DNA from: Candidatus Defluviibacillus avedoerensis
GTDB taxonomy: Bacteria; Pseudomonadota; Gammaproteobacteria; Burkholderiales; Burkholderiaceae_C
Assembly: GCA_016703665.1 (NCBI GenBank)
Contig: JADJBS010000005.1
Span: 1 to 64,000, forward strand
DNA length: 64,000 nt
Reading direction: 5' to 3'
The position numbers were made by a program, and so were the translations under genes. The notes beneath the pieces are model-generated. The model searched no databases, was not told where the DNA came from, and worked only from the letters and a program-made list of their open reading frames with translations. The stretch's first letter is position 1; every line of letters starts with the position of its first letter. Positions 56,243 to 64,000 of this stretch are shown here, one piece after another.

Positions 56243-56318
56243 TGGTGCCGGAGAGATGAATCGAACACCCGACCTTCTCATTACGAATGAGCTGCTCTAC
56301 CGACTGAGCTACACCGGC
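56243..56318 (-). tRNA. tRNA-Thr (anticodon CGT)
   Basis: A complete 76-nt tRNA on the minus strand with encoded CCA. The acceptor stem GCCGGUG pairs with CUCCGGC with one mismatch (U6-U67). The D-arm is AGCUCAGUCGGUAGAGC, the anticodon stem-loop CUCAUUCGUAAUGAG has CGU at the centre, and the T-loop is UUCGAUU. It reads ACG codons as threonine and is similar to E. coli thrW-type tRNA. A terminator follows directly. Confidence 0.95.
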
Positions 56319-56362
56319 ACGAAGCTTTCAATTATAGCCCGGGTTCTCATTCTGCTCTCGTT

Positions 56363-57385
56363 TTACGCGTCGTTTGGCGAGGCCTCACGATGGTAGGACG
56401 TTACCCGATCTACCTCGTTCTTCGATCCTAAAATCACACTGATTCGCTCGTGTAGCTTGGCGGGCTGAACATCCAGAATCCGTTCCTTGCCGTTGGTTGC
56501 AGCGCCTCCCGCCTGCTCTACCAACCAACTCATCGGGTTAGCTTCATACATCAAACGCAGCTTACCCGGTTTGTTGGGCTCGCGCTTGTCCCAGGGGTAC
56601 ATGAAGATACCGCCCCGCGTCAAGATCCGGTGCACATCGGCGACCATGCTGGCCACCCAGCGCATGTTGAAGTCTTTGCCGCGTGGGCCTTCCTTGCCCT
56701 GAAGGCATTCGTCAATGTAGCGTTTGACTGGGGCGTCCCAGTGGCGCATATTGCTCATGTTGATGGCAAACTCTTTGGTGTCTGCGGGGATCTTGACGTT
56801 TTCCTGGGTCAACACAAAAGTGCCTTGCTCACGGTCCAGTGTGAACATGGCGACGCCATCACCCACAGTCAAGACCAGCGTGGTCTGTGGGCCGTAAACG
56901 CAGTAACCCGCCGCGACTTGTTTGGCGCCTGCTTGCAAGAAGTCGGTTTCCGTGATGCCATGACTCTCGCTGGGTTTTTTCAGCACACTGAAGATGGTGC
57001 CAATGCTGACGTTCACGTCGATGTTGCTGGAGCCATCCAGGGGATCAAACAGCAGCAGGTACTCACCTTGTGGATAGCGGTTGGGCACCACATAGATGCT
57101 GTCCATCTCTTCACTCGCCATGGCGGCCAGGTGGCCACCCCATTCGTTGGCCTCAATTAGGACCTCGTTGGCGATGATGTCCAGCTTCTTTTGCATCTCG
57201 CCCTGGACATTCTCGCTCTCCGCAGAACCGAGGACGCCACCGAGAGCGCCTTTATTGACTGCCTGGCTGATGCTCTTGCAGGCGCGCGCCACCACTTCGA
57301 GCAGCAAGCGCAGCTGGGACGGAATCAAGCCATCGACGCGTTGCTGTTCAACCAGGTAACGGGTCAGGGATACTTTCTTAGACAT
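56363..57385 (-). CDS. fbp: Fructose-1,6-bisphosphatase class 1
   Basis: 340 residues, a gluconeogenic enzyme hydrolysing fructose-1,6-bisphosphate. The metal and substrate motif LLFDPLDGSSNIDVNVSIGT is intact; LRLMYEANPMSWLVEQAGGA and the N-terminal TRYLVEQQRVDGLIPSQLRL are family-typical. It lies 9 bases behind pepN, forming a minus-strand unit pepN-fbp. Confidence 0.95.
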   Translation of the reverse strand: MSKKVSLTRYLVEQQRVDGLIPSQLRLLLEVVARACKSISQAVNKGALGGVLGSAESENVQGEMQKKLDIIANEVLIEANEWGGHLAAMASEEMDSIYVVPNRYPQGEYLLLFDPLDGSSNIDVNVSIGTIFSVLKKPSESHGITETDFLQAGAKQVAAGYCVYGPQTTLVLTVGDGVAMFTLDREQGTFVLTQENVKIPADTKEFAINMSNMRHWDAPVKRYIDECLQGKEGPRGKDFNMRWVASMVADVHRILTRGGIFMYPWDKREPNKPGKLRLMYEANPMSWLVEQAGGAATNGKERILDVQPAKLHERISVILGSKNEVDRVTSYHREASPNDA

Positions 57386-57394
57386 GTGGGGTCC

Positions 57395-60109
57395 TTAGTC
57401 GTTCAGAGCACGGGTGACCACCTCGCGCACATCGTTGCTCAAATCGGTTTTGCCAGCGACACGCGCAATGGCTTCGCGGGCAGCGCTACGGTAGGGTTCC
57501 GCCAGTTTTTTCCAGCGATCCATGGCGCGCGCCAGACGGGCGGCGAGCTGGGGGTTGATTGCATCCAGTTCAATCACCCGCTCACTCCAGAACACATAGC
57601 CAGCAGCGTCTGAGCGGTGGAATGCGCCTGGGTTTGCCGCACAAAAGGTGAAGATTACGCTACGTGCCTGGTTGGGGTTACGCAAATTGAAGTCAGGGTG
57701 CGTCAACAACTGACGAATCTGGGGCAAGACCTGGCCGCCCACATCGGGCGCGCCAGCCTGCAGACTGAACCATTTGTCCAGTACCAGGGCTTCGTTCTTG
57801 AACAGCGCGTGGAAGCGCTGCAATGCCTGTGAGGCCAGTTCATGGCCACTGATGACCAACGCGCTCAGGGCATTGAAGCGGTCGGTCATGTTGCTGGCGT
57901 CCTTAAAGCGTTGGTAGGCCTTGCCAGGCCAGACCGCATCGCCATTGGATCGAGCCGCCAGACACAGATGGGTCAACGCCAAACCGGCCAACGCGCGTTT
58001 GCCGGCGGAAACAGCATCGGGCACATAGGCCCCAGTCTCTTTGTGTGCTTCAAACGCCCATTCCCAGTCGGGTGCCAATGCCGTTGCCAGTTGATTGCGC
58101 ATGGATTCGCGGGCCGCGTGAATTCGCTGTGGGTCTACCACGCCCATTTGCTCGGCAATGTAGCCCTCGCTCGGCAGGGTCAGCACCAGCTCCTTGAAGG
58201 CTGAGTCCAGTGTGGGGTGACGCAGCACTTCACGCAACGCTTGTATGCATGCTTCGTCCAGCACGGGGGCTTCACTGGGCGCTGAATTCAATGCGGCCAG
58301 GGCACTGCCCAGCACCAGTCGTTGACCGGCTTCCCAGCGGTTGAACGGGTCGCTGTCATTGGCCAGCAAGGTCAGCAACTGTTGACGCGTGTAGTCCATC
58401 TCCAGCACCACTGGTGCGCTGAATCCGCGCAGGACTGACGGTACCGGCTCTTCATTCACATGGATGAACGTGAGCGTTTCTTCGGCCTGCGTCAGCACAA
58501 AAGTACGGTTCCCGCCTTCTGGCTGAGCCCAGTGTGCGAGCTGGAGTGGCAGGTCCTGGCCACTGGCAGACACCAAGCCCATGCTCAGCGGTATGACGAA
58601 GGGCTGCTTGACGGCTTGATCTGCGGTCGGCGCGCACGACTGGCTCAAATGCAAGGTGTAGGTGCGTGCATCAGCGTCATACAGACCACGGGCCTTGACA
58701 TGCGGCGTACCAGCCTGGCTGTACCACAGTTTGAATTGCGGCAGCAATCGGGCCAAATCGCTGTTTGGATTGGCGTCTGCGATGGCCTGTGCGAAATCGT
58801 CACAGGTGACGGCCTGACCATCATGGCGTTCAAAATACAAGGCCATACCTTTTGCAAACCCGTCGCGCCCCATCGGGTCAGACTGACAGCCCGTCAGGGT
58901 TTGCATCATGCGGACAACTTCAGCACCCTTTTCGTACACAGTGACCGTGTAGAAGTTGTTGATTTCGATGTAGCTGTCGGGCCGCACTGGATGGGCCATG
59001 GGACCGGAATCTTCGGGAAACTGCGCCGTGCGCAGCACACGCACGTCTTCAATGCGCTTGACTGCTTTGGCGCTGGCTTCTGCGCACAAGTCCTGGCTGA
59101 ACTCCTGGTCACGGAAAACGGTCAGGCCTTCTTTCAGGCTCAGCTGAAACCAGTCTCGGCAGGTGACGCGGTTACCCGTCCAGTTGTGGAAGTATTCATG
59201 ACCAACAACGGACTCGATGTTGGAGAAATCCGCATCTGTGGCCGTGGCCTGATTGGCCAGCACGTACTTGGTGTTGAAGATGTTCAGGCCTTTGTTCTCC
59301 ATGGCGCCCATGTTGAAGTCACTGGTGGCGACGATCATGAAGCGCTCCAGATCCAGACTCAGGCCAAAGCGTGCTTCGTCCCAAGCAACAGATGCCATCA
59401 GAGAGCGCATCGCGTGCTCTGTTTTGTCCATGTCACCAGGACGGACGTAGACCTGCAGCAAGTGGTCTTTGCCCAGCGGCGATTTGACACGTTGCTCACG
59501 GCAGACCAGCTGACCTGCCACCAGTGCAAACAGGTAGCACGGCTTCTTGTGCGGATCCACCCACTTTGCAAAGTGTCGACCGTCTTCCAGATCACCTTGT
59601 GCAACCAAATTGCCATTGGACAACAGCACCGGAAATTTGGTCTTGTCCGCACGCAGGGTGACGGTGTAGTTGGACATGACATCCGGGCGATCCAGGAAGT
59701 AGGTGATGCGCCTAAAGCCTTCTGCCTCGCACTGCGTGAAGAACGAATCATTGCTCACGTACAGGCCCATCAGCTTGGTGTTCTTGGACGGCATGCAGGT
59801 GGTAAAGATCTCGAGCTCAAACGTGCCGTCGGCAGGCAGGTTTTCCAGCACCAGCTGGTTGCCATCTATCTTGAAAGAGGTGCCTTGGCCGTTGACCATC
59901 ACACGCGCCAAATTCAGCTCGTCACCATCCAGGCGAAGCGCTTGCGCAGCAACGTCCGTATTGCGGCGCAGCGTCATTTTGTTGAGCACGCGTGTCTTGA
60001 CCGGATCCAGATCAAAGCACAGGTCTACCTTGTCGATCAAGAAAGCAGGCGCGCTGTAGTTTTCACGCCGGATGACTGTCGGTGAGCCCGTGTTGTTAAG
60101 CATTTGCAT
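57395..60109 (-). CDS. pepN: Aminopeptidase N (M1 family)
   Basis: 904 residues, a zinc metallopeptidase of the cytoplasm with broad N-terminal specificity. The exopeptidase motif GAMEN is near residue 265, and the zinc site HEYFHNWTGNRV begins at about residue 302, with the third ligand in LKEGLTVFRDQEFS. The C-terminal half is the helical DUF3458 region of the E. coli PepN type (VISGHELASQALQRFHALFK). Its start overlaps the HAD phosphatase by 14 bases. Confidence 0.96.
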   Translation of the reverse strand: MQMLNNTGSPTVIRRENYSAPAFLIDKVDLCFDLDPVKTRVLNKMTLRRNTDVAAQALRLDGDELNLARVMVNGQGTSFKIDGNQLVLENLPADGTFELEIFTTCMPSKNTKLMGLYVSNDSFFTQCEAEGFRRITYFLDRPDVMSNYTVTLRADKTKFPVLLSNGNLVAQGDLEDGRHFAKWVDPHKKPCYLFALVAGQLVCREQRVKSPLGKDHLLQVYVRPGDMDKTEHAMRSLMASVAWDEARFGLSLDLERFMIVATSDFNMGAMENKGLNIFNTKYVLANQATATDADFSNIESVVGHEYFHNWTGNRVTCRDWFQLSLKEGLTVFRDQEFSQDLCAEASAKAVKRIEDVRVLRTAQFPEDSGPMAHPVRPDSYIEINNFYTVTVYEKGAEVVRMMQTLTGCQSDPMGRDGFAKGMALYFERHDGQAVTCDDFAQAIADANPNSDLARLLPQFKLWYSQAGTPHVKARGLYDADARTYTLHLSQSCAPTADQAVKQPFVIPLSMGLVSASGQDLPLQLAHWAQPEGGNRTFVLTQAEETLTFIHVNEEPVPSVLRGFSAPVVLEMDYTRQQLLTLLANDSDPFNRWEAGQRLVLGSALAALNSAPSEAPVLDEACIQALREVLRHPTLDSAFKELVLTLPSEGYIAEQMGVVDPQRIHAARESMRNQLATALAPDWEWAFEAHKETGAYVPDAVSAGKRALAGLALTHLCLAARSNGDAVWPGKAYQRFKDASNMTDRFNALSALVISGHELASQALQRFHALFKNEALVLDKWFSLQAGAPDVGGQVLPQIRQLLTHPDFNLRNPNQARSVIFTFCAANPGAFHRSDAAGYVFWSERVIELDAINPQLAARLARAMDRWKKLAEPYRSAAREAIARVAGKTDLSNDVREVVTRALND

Positions 60110-60776
60110 GCAGCATCTCCAGAACGTTCATGTCGAGCAATTCATTGAAATCATTCACAGCAGCCAGCACATGCGGGCCGGCCAGTTCGTTGGGTGTGTG
60201 CGTTGTGCACAGGGCCACAGCACGCATGCCGCCGCGGCGCGCAGCTTCGATGCCCAGAGGGGCGTCTTCAAAGACAATACAGCCTGTGGCGGCAACATCC
60301 ATGCGCTTAGCCACTTCTAAAAAGATAGCGGGTTGGGGCTTGCCTGGCAGACCCTCGTCACCTCCCACAATGGCCAGTGGCTTGGGGTCCAGATGCAGGT
60401 GCGAGAACACGAACGCGATGTTGTGTTTGTCGCCCGCTGTGCCCACCCCGTACTTCAGCCCCAGACTCGCAGCACGTTTGGCAAATGCCCGCACGCCAGG
60501 CACTTCACGAAATACCGGCTTAAACAAATCGCGGTAGATGATCTCTTTTTCGTGAATCAATTCCCAGGCTTCGGCCTCGTCCAGCGGCCGCTGAAACAGT
60601 TCGCGCATGCACTCCGCACCATTGCGTCCATTGGTGCGGCGCATCAAGTCATCAAGCTCCAGGTGAATGCCATGGCGTTCGCAAAACACCTCCCAGCTCT
60701 TGGCATGGTACGGAATAGAGTCCACCAGGGTTCCATCCATGTCAAAGATCAGGCCCGTGGTTGTCTTGCTCTGCAT
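60096..60776 (-). CDS. HAD-family phosphatase (beta-phosphoglucomutase-like)
   Basis: 226 residues. HAD motif I FDMDGTLVDSIPYHAKSWEV carries the nucleophile aspartate; motif II lies in GVGTAGDKHNI; motif III/IV VFEDAPLGIEAARRGGMRAV. The helical cap domain (ELDDLMRRTNGRNG) is that of subclass IA. These act on sugar phosphates such as phosphoglycolate or beta-glucose-1-phosphate; specificity is not clear. The start overlaps the prfB stop in TGATG, so it is coupled to prfB. Confidence 0.88.
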   Translation of the reverse strand: MQSKTTTGLIFDMDGTLVDSIPYHAKSWEVFCERHGIHLELDDLMRRTNGRNGAECMRELFQRPLDEAEAWELIHEKEIIYRDLFKPVFREVPGVRAFAKRAASLGLKYGVGTAGDKHNIAFVFSHLHLDPKPLAIVGGDEGLPGKPQPAIFLEVAKRMDVAATGCIVFEDAPLGIEAARRGGMRAVALCTTHTPNELAGPHVLAAVNDFNELLDMNVLEMLHANA

Positions 60777-61880
60777 CAGACGCCTTGCTTCAAAGAGGCT
60801 TCAATGAACACGTCCAGATCGCCATCCAATACCTTTTGGGTCGCCGAGACCTCCACGTTGGTGCGCAGGTCTTTGATACGGCTGTTGTCCAGCACGTAAG
60901 AACGGATCTGATGGCCCCAGCCCACATCGGTTTTGGTATCTTCCAGCTTCTGCTGGGCCTCTTGCTGTTTGCGCAGCTCAAAGTCATACAAACGGCTGCG
61001 CAGGCGCTTCCAGGCCACGTCACGGTTACTGTGCTGGCTGCGACCATCTTGGCACTGCACCACAATCCCGGTGGGAATGTGCGTCAAGCGCACGGCAGAG
61101 TCCGTCTTGTTGATGTGCTGACCGCCTGCACCGCTGGCGCGGAAGGTGTCGGTGCGTACATCGCTTGGGTTGATCTCGATTTCAATCGAATCGTCGATCT
61201 CGGGGTAAACGAATACGCTGGCAAAACTGGTGTGGCGGCCACCGGACGAGTCAAAAGGCGACTTGCGCACCAAACGGTGCACGCCCGTTTCAGTGCGCAG
61301 CAGGCCAAACGCATATTCGCCGTCGATTTTGATGGTGGCACTCTTGATGCCAGCCGTGTCACCTGCGGTTTCGTCTTCCAGAACAGCAGAAAATCCTTTT
61401 CGCTCAGCGTATTTCAGGTATTGGCGCAGCAGCATGCTGGCCCAGTCGCAGGCCTCGGTGCCCCCCGCACCTGCCTGGATGTCCAGAAAGCAGTTCAGCG
61501 GATCGGCTGGGTTATTGAACATGCGGCGGAACTCCAACTGCTCAATGTCCTTGGCCAGCTCAGCCGTTTCTGACTGGATCGTGGTCAGCCCGTCAAAGTC
61601 GCCATCGGCCTTGCTCATCTCAAACAGTTCGCTGTTGTCGGCCAAGTTGCTGGTCAGCTTGTTGAGTGTGTCCACCACGGCAGACAAGGCTTTTTGTTCT
61701 TTGCCCAGTTCCTGGGCTTTCTTGGGGTCGTTCCAGACGCTAGGGTCTTCCAGGCTGGCGTTGACCGTTCTCAGTCGTTCAGATTTGGCATCGTAGTCAA
61801 AGATACCCCCGAAGCTCTTGGGTACGAGCGCTCAGGTCTGCCAGTGCTGCGCCGATCTGGTTGATGTTTTCTGCTTCCAT
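60776..61880 (-). CDS. prfB: Peptide chain release factor 2, programmed +1 frameshift
   Basis: RF2 recognises UAA and UGA and triggers peptide release. The zero frame starts at ATG 61880 (MEAENINQIGAALADL), gives 27 residues and stops at TGA 61799-61797. The +1 frame then gives DYDAKSERLRTVNASLED and the rest of the protein, 367 residues in all. The tripeptide SPF (RKSPFDSSGG) sets stop-codon choice, and GGQ (GAGGQHINKTDSAVRL) drives hydrolysis. This is natural autoregulation: low RF2 favours frameshifting and so more RF2. It should not be counted with the other frame breaks in the window. Confidence 0.96.
61797..61811 (-). promoter_or_regulatory. prfB programmed +1 frameshift site
   Basis: On the minus strand: CGG GGG TAT CTT TGA followed by C. 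The internal Shine-Dalgarno-like CGGGGG, 3 bases of spacing, the slippery CTT and the poor-context TGA-C match the known RF2 recoding signal almost exactly. Confidence 0.95.
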
Positions 61881-61960
61881 GGTGTTCTTTCCGGGTCAGG
61901 TGACTGATGGTTAACCTTGCATTTTCGCATGGGTATCAAACCGGAAGTGTCCGAAGTCAC

Positions 61961-62479
61961 TCAGAAGCGGTGGACGTACGAGAACATCAACGCCGAATTG
62001 CCCAGCAACTGCAACTCCACCGCATCCTGCGGCTTGAACTGGTAACCCACTGCAGGCAACACCAGTGGTGAAAATCCGCCGTAGTTCAACGGCACCTTGT
62101 CCTTGAACTTGCCTTTGTAGCCATACATGATGCCCGCCACGATCTTGCCGTAGATCAGCGGTTGACTGGGCCAGATGTTTTCCCACGTTCTGCCTACATA
62201 CACGGTGGCCGAGGGTTGCCCAAACGAATTGGTAAACACACTGAATCCGCAGAAGTAGTTGCCCCTCAGATGCTGGTTATAGCCCGCCAGCACCACGGGT
62301 TTGTGGTCTTCAGACGGGTGCCAATGCACCGTGTAGGGCGACAGTGTGACATCCTGGTTGAACTTGTGCTCTGGTGCCGCGCTGTTCTCCAGCATCTTGG
62401 GGCACATTTGAAAATCGGCATGTGCCACATTGGCAGCCAGCAGCAGGGATGCGAGGAGGATGCGGACAGGGATTTTCAT
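61961..62479 (-). CDS. Exported protein, possible outer-membrane beta-barrel
   Basis: 172 residues from ATG 62479. A signal peptide (MKIPVRILLASLLLAANVAH, cleaved near ADF) is followed by alternating beta-type segments: YTVHWHPSEDHKPVVLAGYN, SATVYVGRTWENIW, GKIVAGIMYGYKGKF, LVLPAVGYQF, LLGNSALMFSYVHRF. The C-terminal phenylalanine is the outer-membrane sorting signal. Two cysteines (C-P and YFC) may form a disulfide. Similar Burkholderiales proteins carry unreliable names; PagP-like fold is a guess. Confidence 0.65.
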   Translation of the reverse strand: MKIPVRILLASLLLAANVAHADFQMCPKMLENSAAPEHKFNQDVTLSPYTVHWHPSEDHKPVVLAGYNQHLRGNYFCGFSVFTNSFGQPSATVYVGRTWENIWPSQPLIYGKIVAGIMYGYKGKFKDKVPLNYGGFSPLVLPAVGYQFKPQDAVELQLLGNSALMFSYVHRF

Positions 62480-62524
62480 GACGGGCAAAATGCCAGAAGT
62501 TTACGTGAGAGAGATGTCCAATCC

Positions 62525-63415
62525 ATGAGCCTGTGTTTTCATCGGTATGTCTGGATGCCCGTGGCCCTTTTCTGGCTGGCAGGTTGCGCCAGTCTGGACG
62601 AATGGCAACGTATGAAGGTTTACCGGCCTACGCCGATCGAAGCCGGCGCCTGGCAGCCTGAACTGGCTAAATATCCAGGTGTGCAGGCGCAAACCCTTCG
62701 TTTGCCGCAAAACGAGCAACTGCAAGTGTTGCGGTTTTCGGCCATGCCGGGAAATTCGTCCAAAGTGAAGGTGCTTTATCTGCACGGCACACTGCGTCAC
62801 GCCTTGCAAAACAGCGCCAAGATTGAAGGCATTACCCGCAACGGCATGGATGTGGTGGCACCCGATTACAGGGGCTGGGGCGCGTCAACCTATCGTATTC
62901 CAGATGAAACCAGCATTCATGCCGATGCGTTGGCGGCCTGGCAGGCGCAGCGCGACCTTGAGGAGGATCACCTTTGGGTGATTTACGGCCACTCCATGGG
63001 CTCTGCCGCCGCCGTCCACTTGGCGGCCCAGGTTCACCAGCGCGGGCTGGGTCCGTTTTGCGCCGTTGTGCTGGAAAGTGCCTTTACCAGTTTTCCTGAC
63101 GTGGCCCGATCAGTGAGCGGCCCTTTTGGCCTGTTGGCCGCAGCCCTCACGACCCAAAAGATGGCATCCATCGACATGATCGGCCAAGTGCCAGGCCCCA
63201 TCTGGTTGTTGCACGGCAGCCAGGATGCGACGATTCCCATGTCACTGGGCAAAAGACTCTTCGCCGCCGCCCCAAGCCCTAAATACTGGCTGGACCTGCC
63301 CAAAGACCATAGCGACCTGCAAACGGATGCTACCGGTGCTTATGACGCAGTGTGGCAGCAAGTCAAGTCAACGTGCGACCCATCTGCCGCCAAGCCATCA
63401 GGGCTCAGGCAATAA
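62525..63415 (+). CDS. Lipoprotein alpha/beta hydrolase
   Basis: 296 residues. Signal peptide with lipobox (VALFWLAGCAS), so probably lipid-anchored. The hydrolase core has LYLHGTLRHALQN (oxyanion HG), the nucleophile elbow VIYGHSMGSAAAVHLA, and a likely acid/His pair in LLHGSQDATIPMSLGK and PKDHSDLQ. It belongs with the BEM46/ABHD13-like group of serine hydrolases; the substrate is unknown. Convergent with and overlapping the next hydrolase by 11 bases. Confidence 0.82.
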   Translation: MSLCFHRYVWMPVALFWLAGCASLDEWQRMKVYRPTPIEAGAWQPELAKYPGVQAQTLRLPQNEQLQVLRFSAMPGNSSKVKVLYLHGTLRHALQNSAKIEGITRNGMDVVAPDYRGWGASTYRIPDETSIHADALAAWQAQRDLEEDHLWVIYGHSMGSAAAVHLAAQVHQRGLGPFCAVVLESAFTSFPDVARSVSGPFGLLAAALTTQKMASIDMIGQVPGPIWLLHGSQDATIPMSLGKRLFAAAPSPKYWLDLPKDHSDLQTDATGAYDAVWQQVKSTCDPSAAKPSGLRQ

Positions 63416-64000
63416 AAGATTCAATCAGCGCTGCCAGCTTTTCAGGCTGGTCGTGGTGCAGCATGTGGCCTGCATCGTCAATCAGTGCCTGTGAGAGTTG
63501 GGCCACCGCCTTGATACGCTCGTGGTACTCAGCCAAGGTGTATTTGCCTTGCCACCACTGGTCCATCTGGTTATCGCTGGCTTCCACACACAGAGTGGGG
63601 CAAGCGATGCGCTTGAAGATCTCCTGTACCTCGTCCACGTGGTACAGGTTTGCATTGATGATCTTATGGGCCACGTCCCCCAGAATTTGCCATTTTCCTT
63701 GTGCGTTCTGGGCCGCCCAGTGCGGCGCCAGCCAAGCGGCTTTTTGGCGGCCTGATTCGTCGCGTGCCAGGCGCGGGTTGGTCTTCTTGAGGCGATTGGC
63801 CACGTCGTCCAGGCTGTCGTACTCGCGCATGGCCATGTCACCTCGGTGCATTTCTTTCAGGGCGTCCATCCATTTGGCATAGCGTCCCGGTGCCTGGGCG
63901 GGGCGGGTGGCAGGCATGCCAAAGCCTTCCAGATTCACAAGGCGGCGTACCCGCTGAGGCCGTGTACCGGTGTAAAGCATGACGATGTTGCCGCCCATGG
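63405..64000 (-). CDS. Alpha/beta hydrolase, 5' end outside window
   Basis: C-terminal two thirds of a serine hydrolase, open to the right edge. The nucleophile elbow is partly seen as MGGNIVMLYTGTRPQRVRRL, with NLEGFGMPATRPAQAPGRYA following, and the cap and C-terminus end in IDDAGHMLHHDQPEKLAALI with the catalytic His. Typical of epoxide-hydrolase/haloalkane-dehalogenase-like proteins, mostly of unknown substrate. Confidence 0.8.
   Translation of the reverse strand, partial: MGGNIVMLYTGTRPQRVRRLVNLEGFGMPATRPAQAPGRYAKWMDALKEMHRGDMAMREYDSLDDVANRLKKTNPRLARDESGRQKAAWLAPHWAAQNAQGKWQILGDVAHKIINANLYHVDEVQEIFKRIACPTLCVEASDNQMDQWWQGKYTLAEYHERIKAVAQLSQALIDDAGHMLHHDQPEKLAALIESFIA

Noticed and set aside
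58460..60085. 541-residue open frame antisense to pepN
   Set aside because: It covers the conserved GAMEN and HEYFHNW region of pepN on the other strand and its translation is compositionally unnatural.
60776..61880. prfB as a pseudogene because of the stop after 27 codons
   Set aside because: The stop is the known programmed frameshift context CTT TGA C.
1..64000. CRISPR arrays, insertion sequences or prophage
   Set aside because: I saw no regularly spaced repeats, transposase or integrase, or phage structural genes.

Overview
This window is chromosomal DNA of a betaproteobacterium, most likely a Comamonadaceae member close to Rhodoferax, Polaromonas or Acidovorax. That placement is inferred from gene content and protein style: a tandem cyanophycin synthetase locus with its associated ABC transporter and DUF1854 protein, Bug/Tct tripartite transporters, group II truncated haemoglobin, and prfB with a programmed +1 frameshift. 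It is not based on a marker-gene comparison.

Positions 1-18.1 kb are a surface-polysaccharide locus of the ABC-transporter-dependent type. It holds sugar-nucleotide enzymes (a galE-like epimerase and gmd), the exporter pair wzm/wzt with a C-terminal cargo-binding domain on Wzt, four glycosyltransferase genes (one with two GT4 domains), two methyltransferases, a phytanoyl-CoA dioxygenase-like protein and, on the minus strand, the sulfate-activation genes cysD and cysNC. A sulfated and/or methylated glycan exported by Wzm/Wzt is the simplest reading. Many genes here carry single-base indels. Several can be traced to the length of a short homopolymer, which points to assembly error. cysD also has two in-frame nonsense codons, so true decay is not excluded.

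Positions 18.2-30.2 kb are housekeeping and stress genes: a tartrate/D-malate dehydrogenase, an FtsX-type ABC permease, trHbII, Smr and RadC, an FKBP isomerase followed by ispH, a deoxyinosine DNA glycosylase, a spermidine-synthase-like protein, and a minus-strand run of HPF/RaiA, Bax-inhibitor-1, TerC and DUF2062. A NhaR-like LysR regulator is divergent from that run.

Positions 30.2-36.9 kb hold an orphan GspE/PilB-like ATPase and a tripartite tricarboxylate transporter set (tctB, tctA, a Bug-type binding protein) ending in gamma-glutamyltransferase. This suggests uptake and hydrolysis of a gamma-glutamyl or carboxylate compound.

Positions 36.9-48.1 kb include a broken methyltransferase, a cluster of two M48 peptidase paralogues with SH3-like proteins (one with a damaged HExxH), an unusual SDR, a quinone oxidoreductase, a Nudix protein, a DUF2799 lipoprotein, pcp, an RhlE-like helicase, apaH and a CNNM/CorC-type protein.

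Positions 48.1-55.9 kb are the cyanophycin locus: DUF1854 protein and ABC exporter on minus, divergent from two tandem cyanophycin synthetases on plus. The first synthetase has lost the Mur-ligase P-loop. No cyanophycinase is visible in the window.

Positions 55.9-64 kb contain a small membrane protein, tRNA-Thr(CGT) with a terminator, fbp, pepN, a HAD phosphatase, prfB, an outer-membrane-like protein and two alpha/beta hydrolases, the last cut by the window edge. I found no CRISPR array, rRNA, insertion sequence or prophage.
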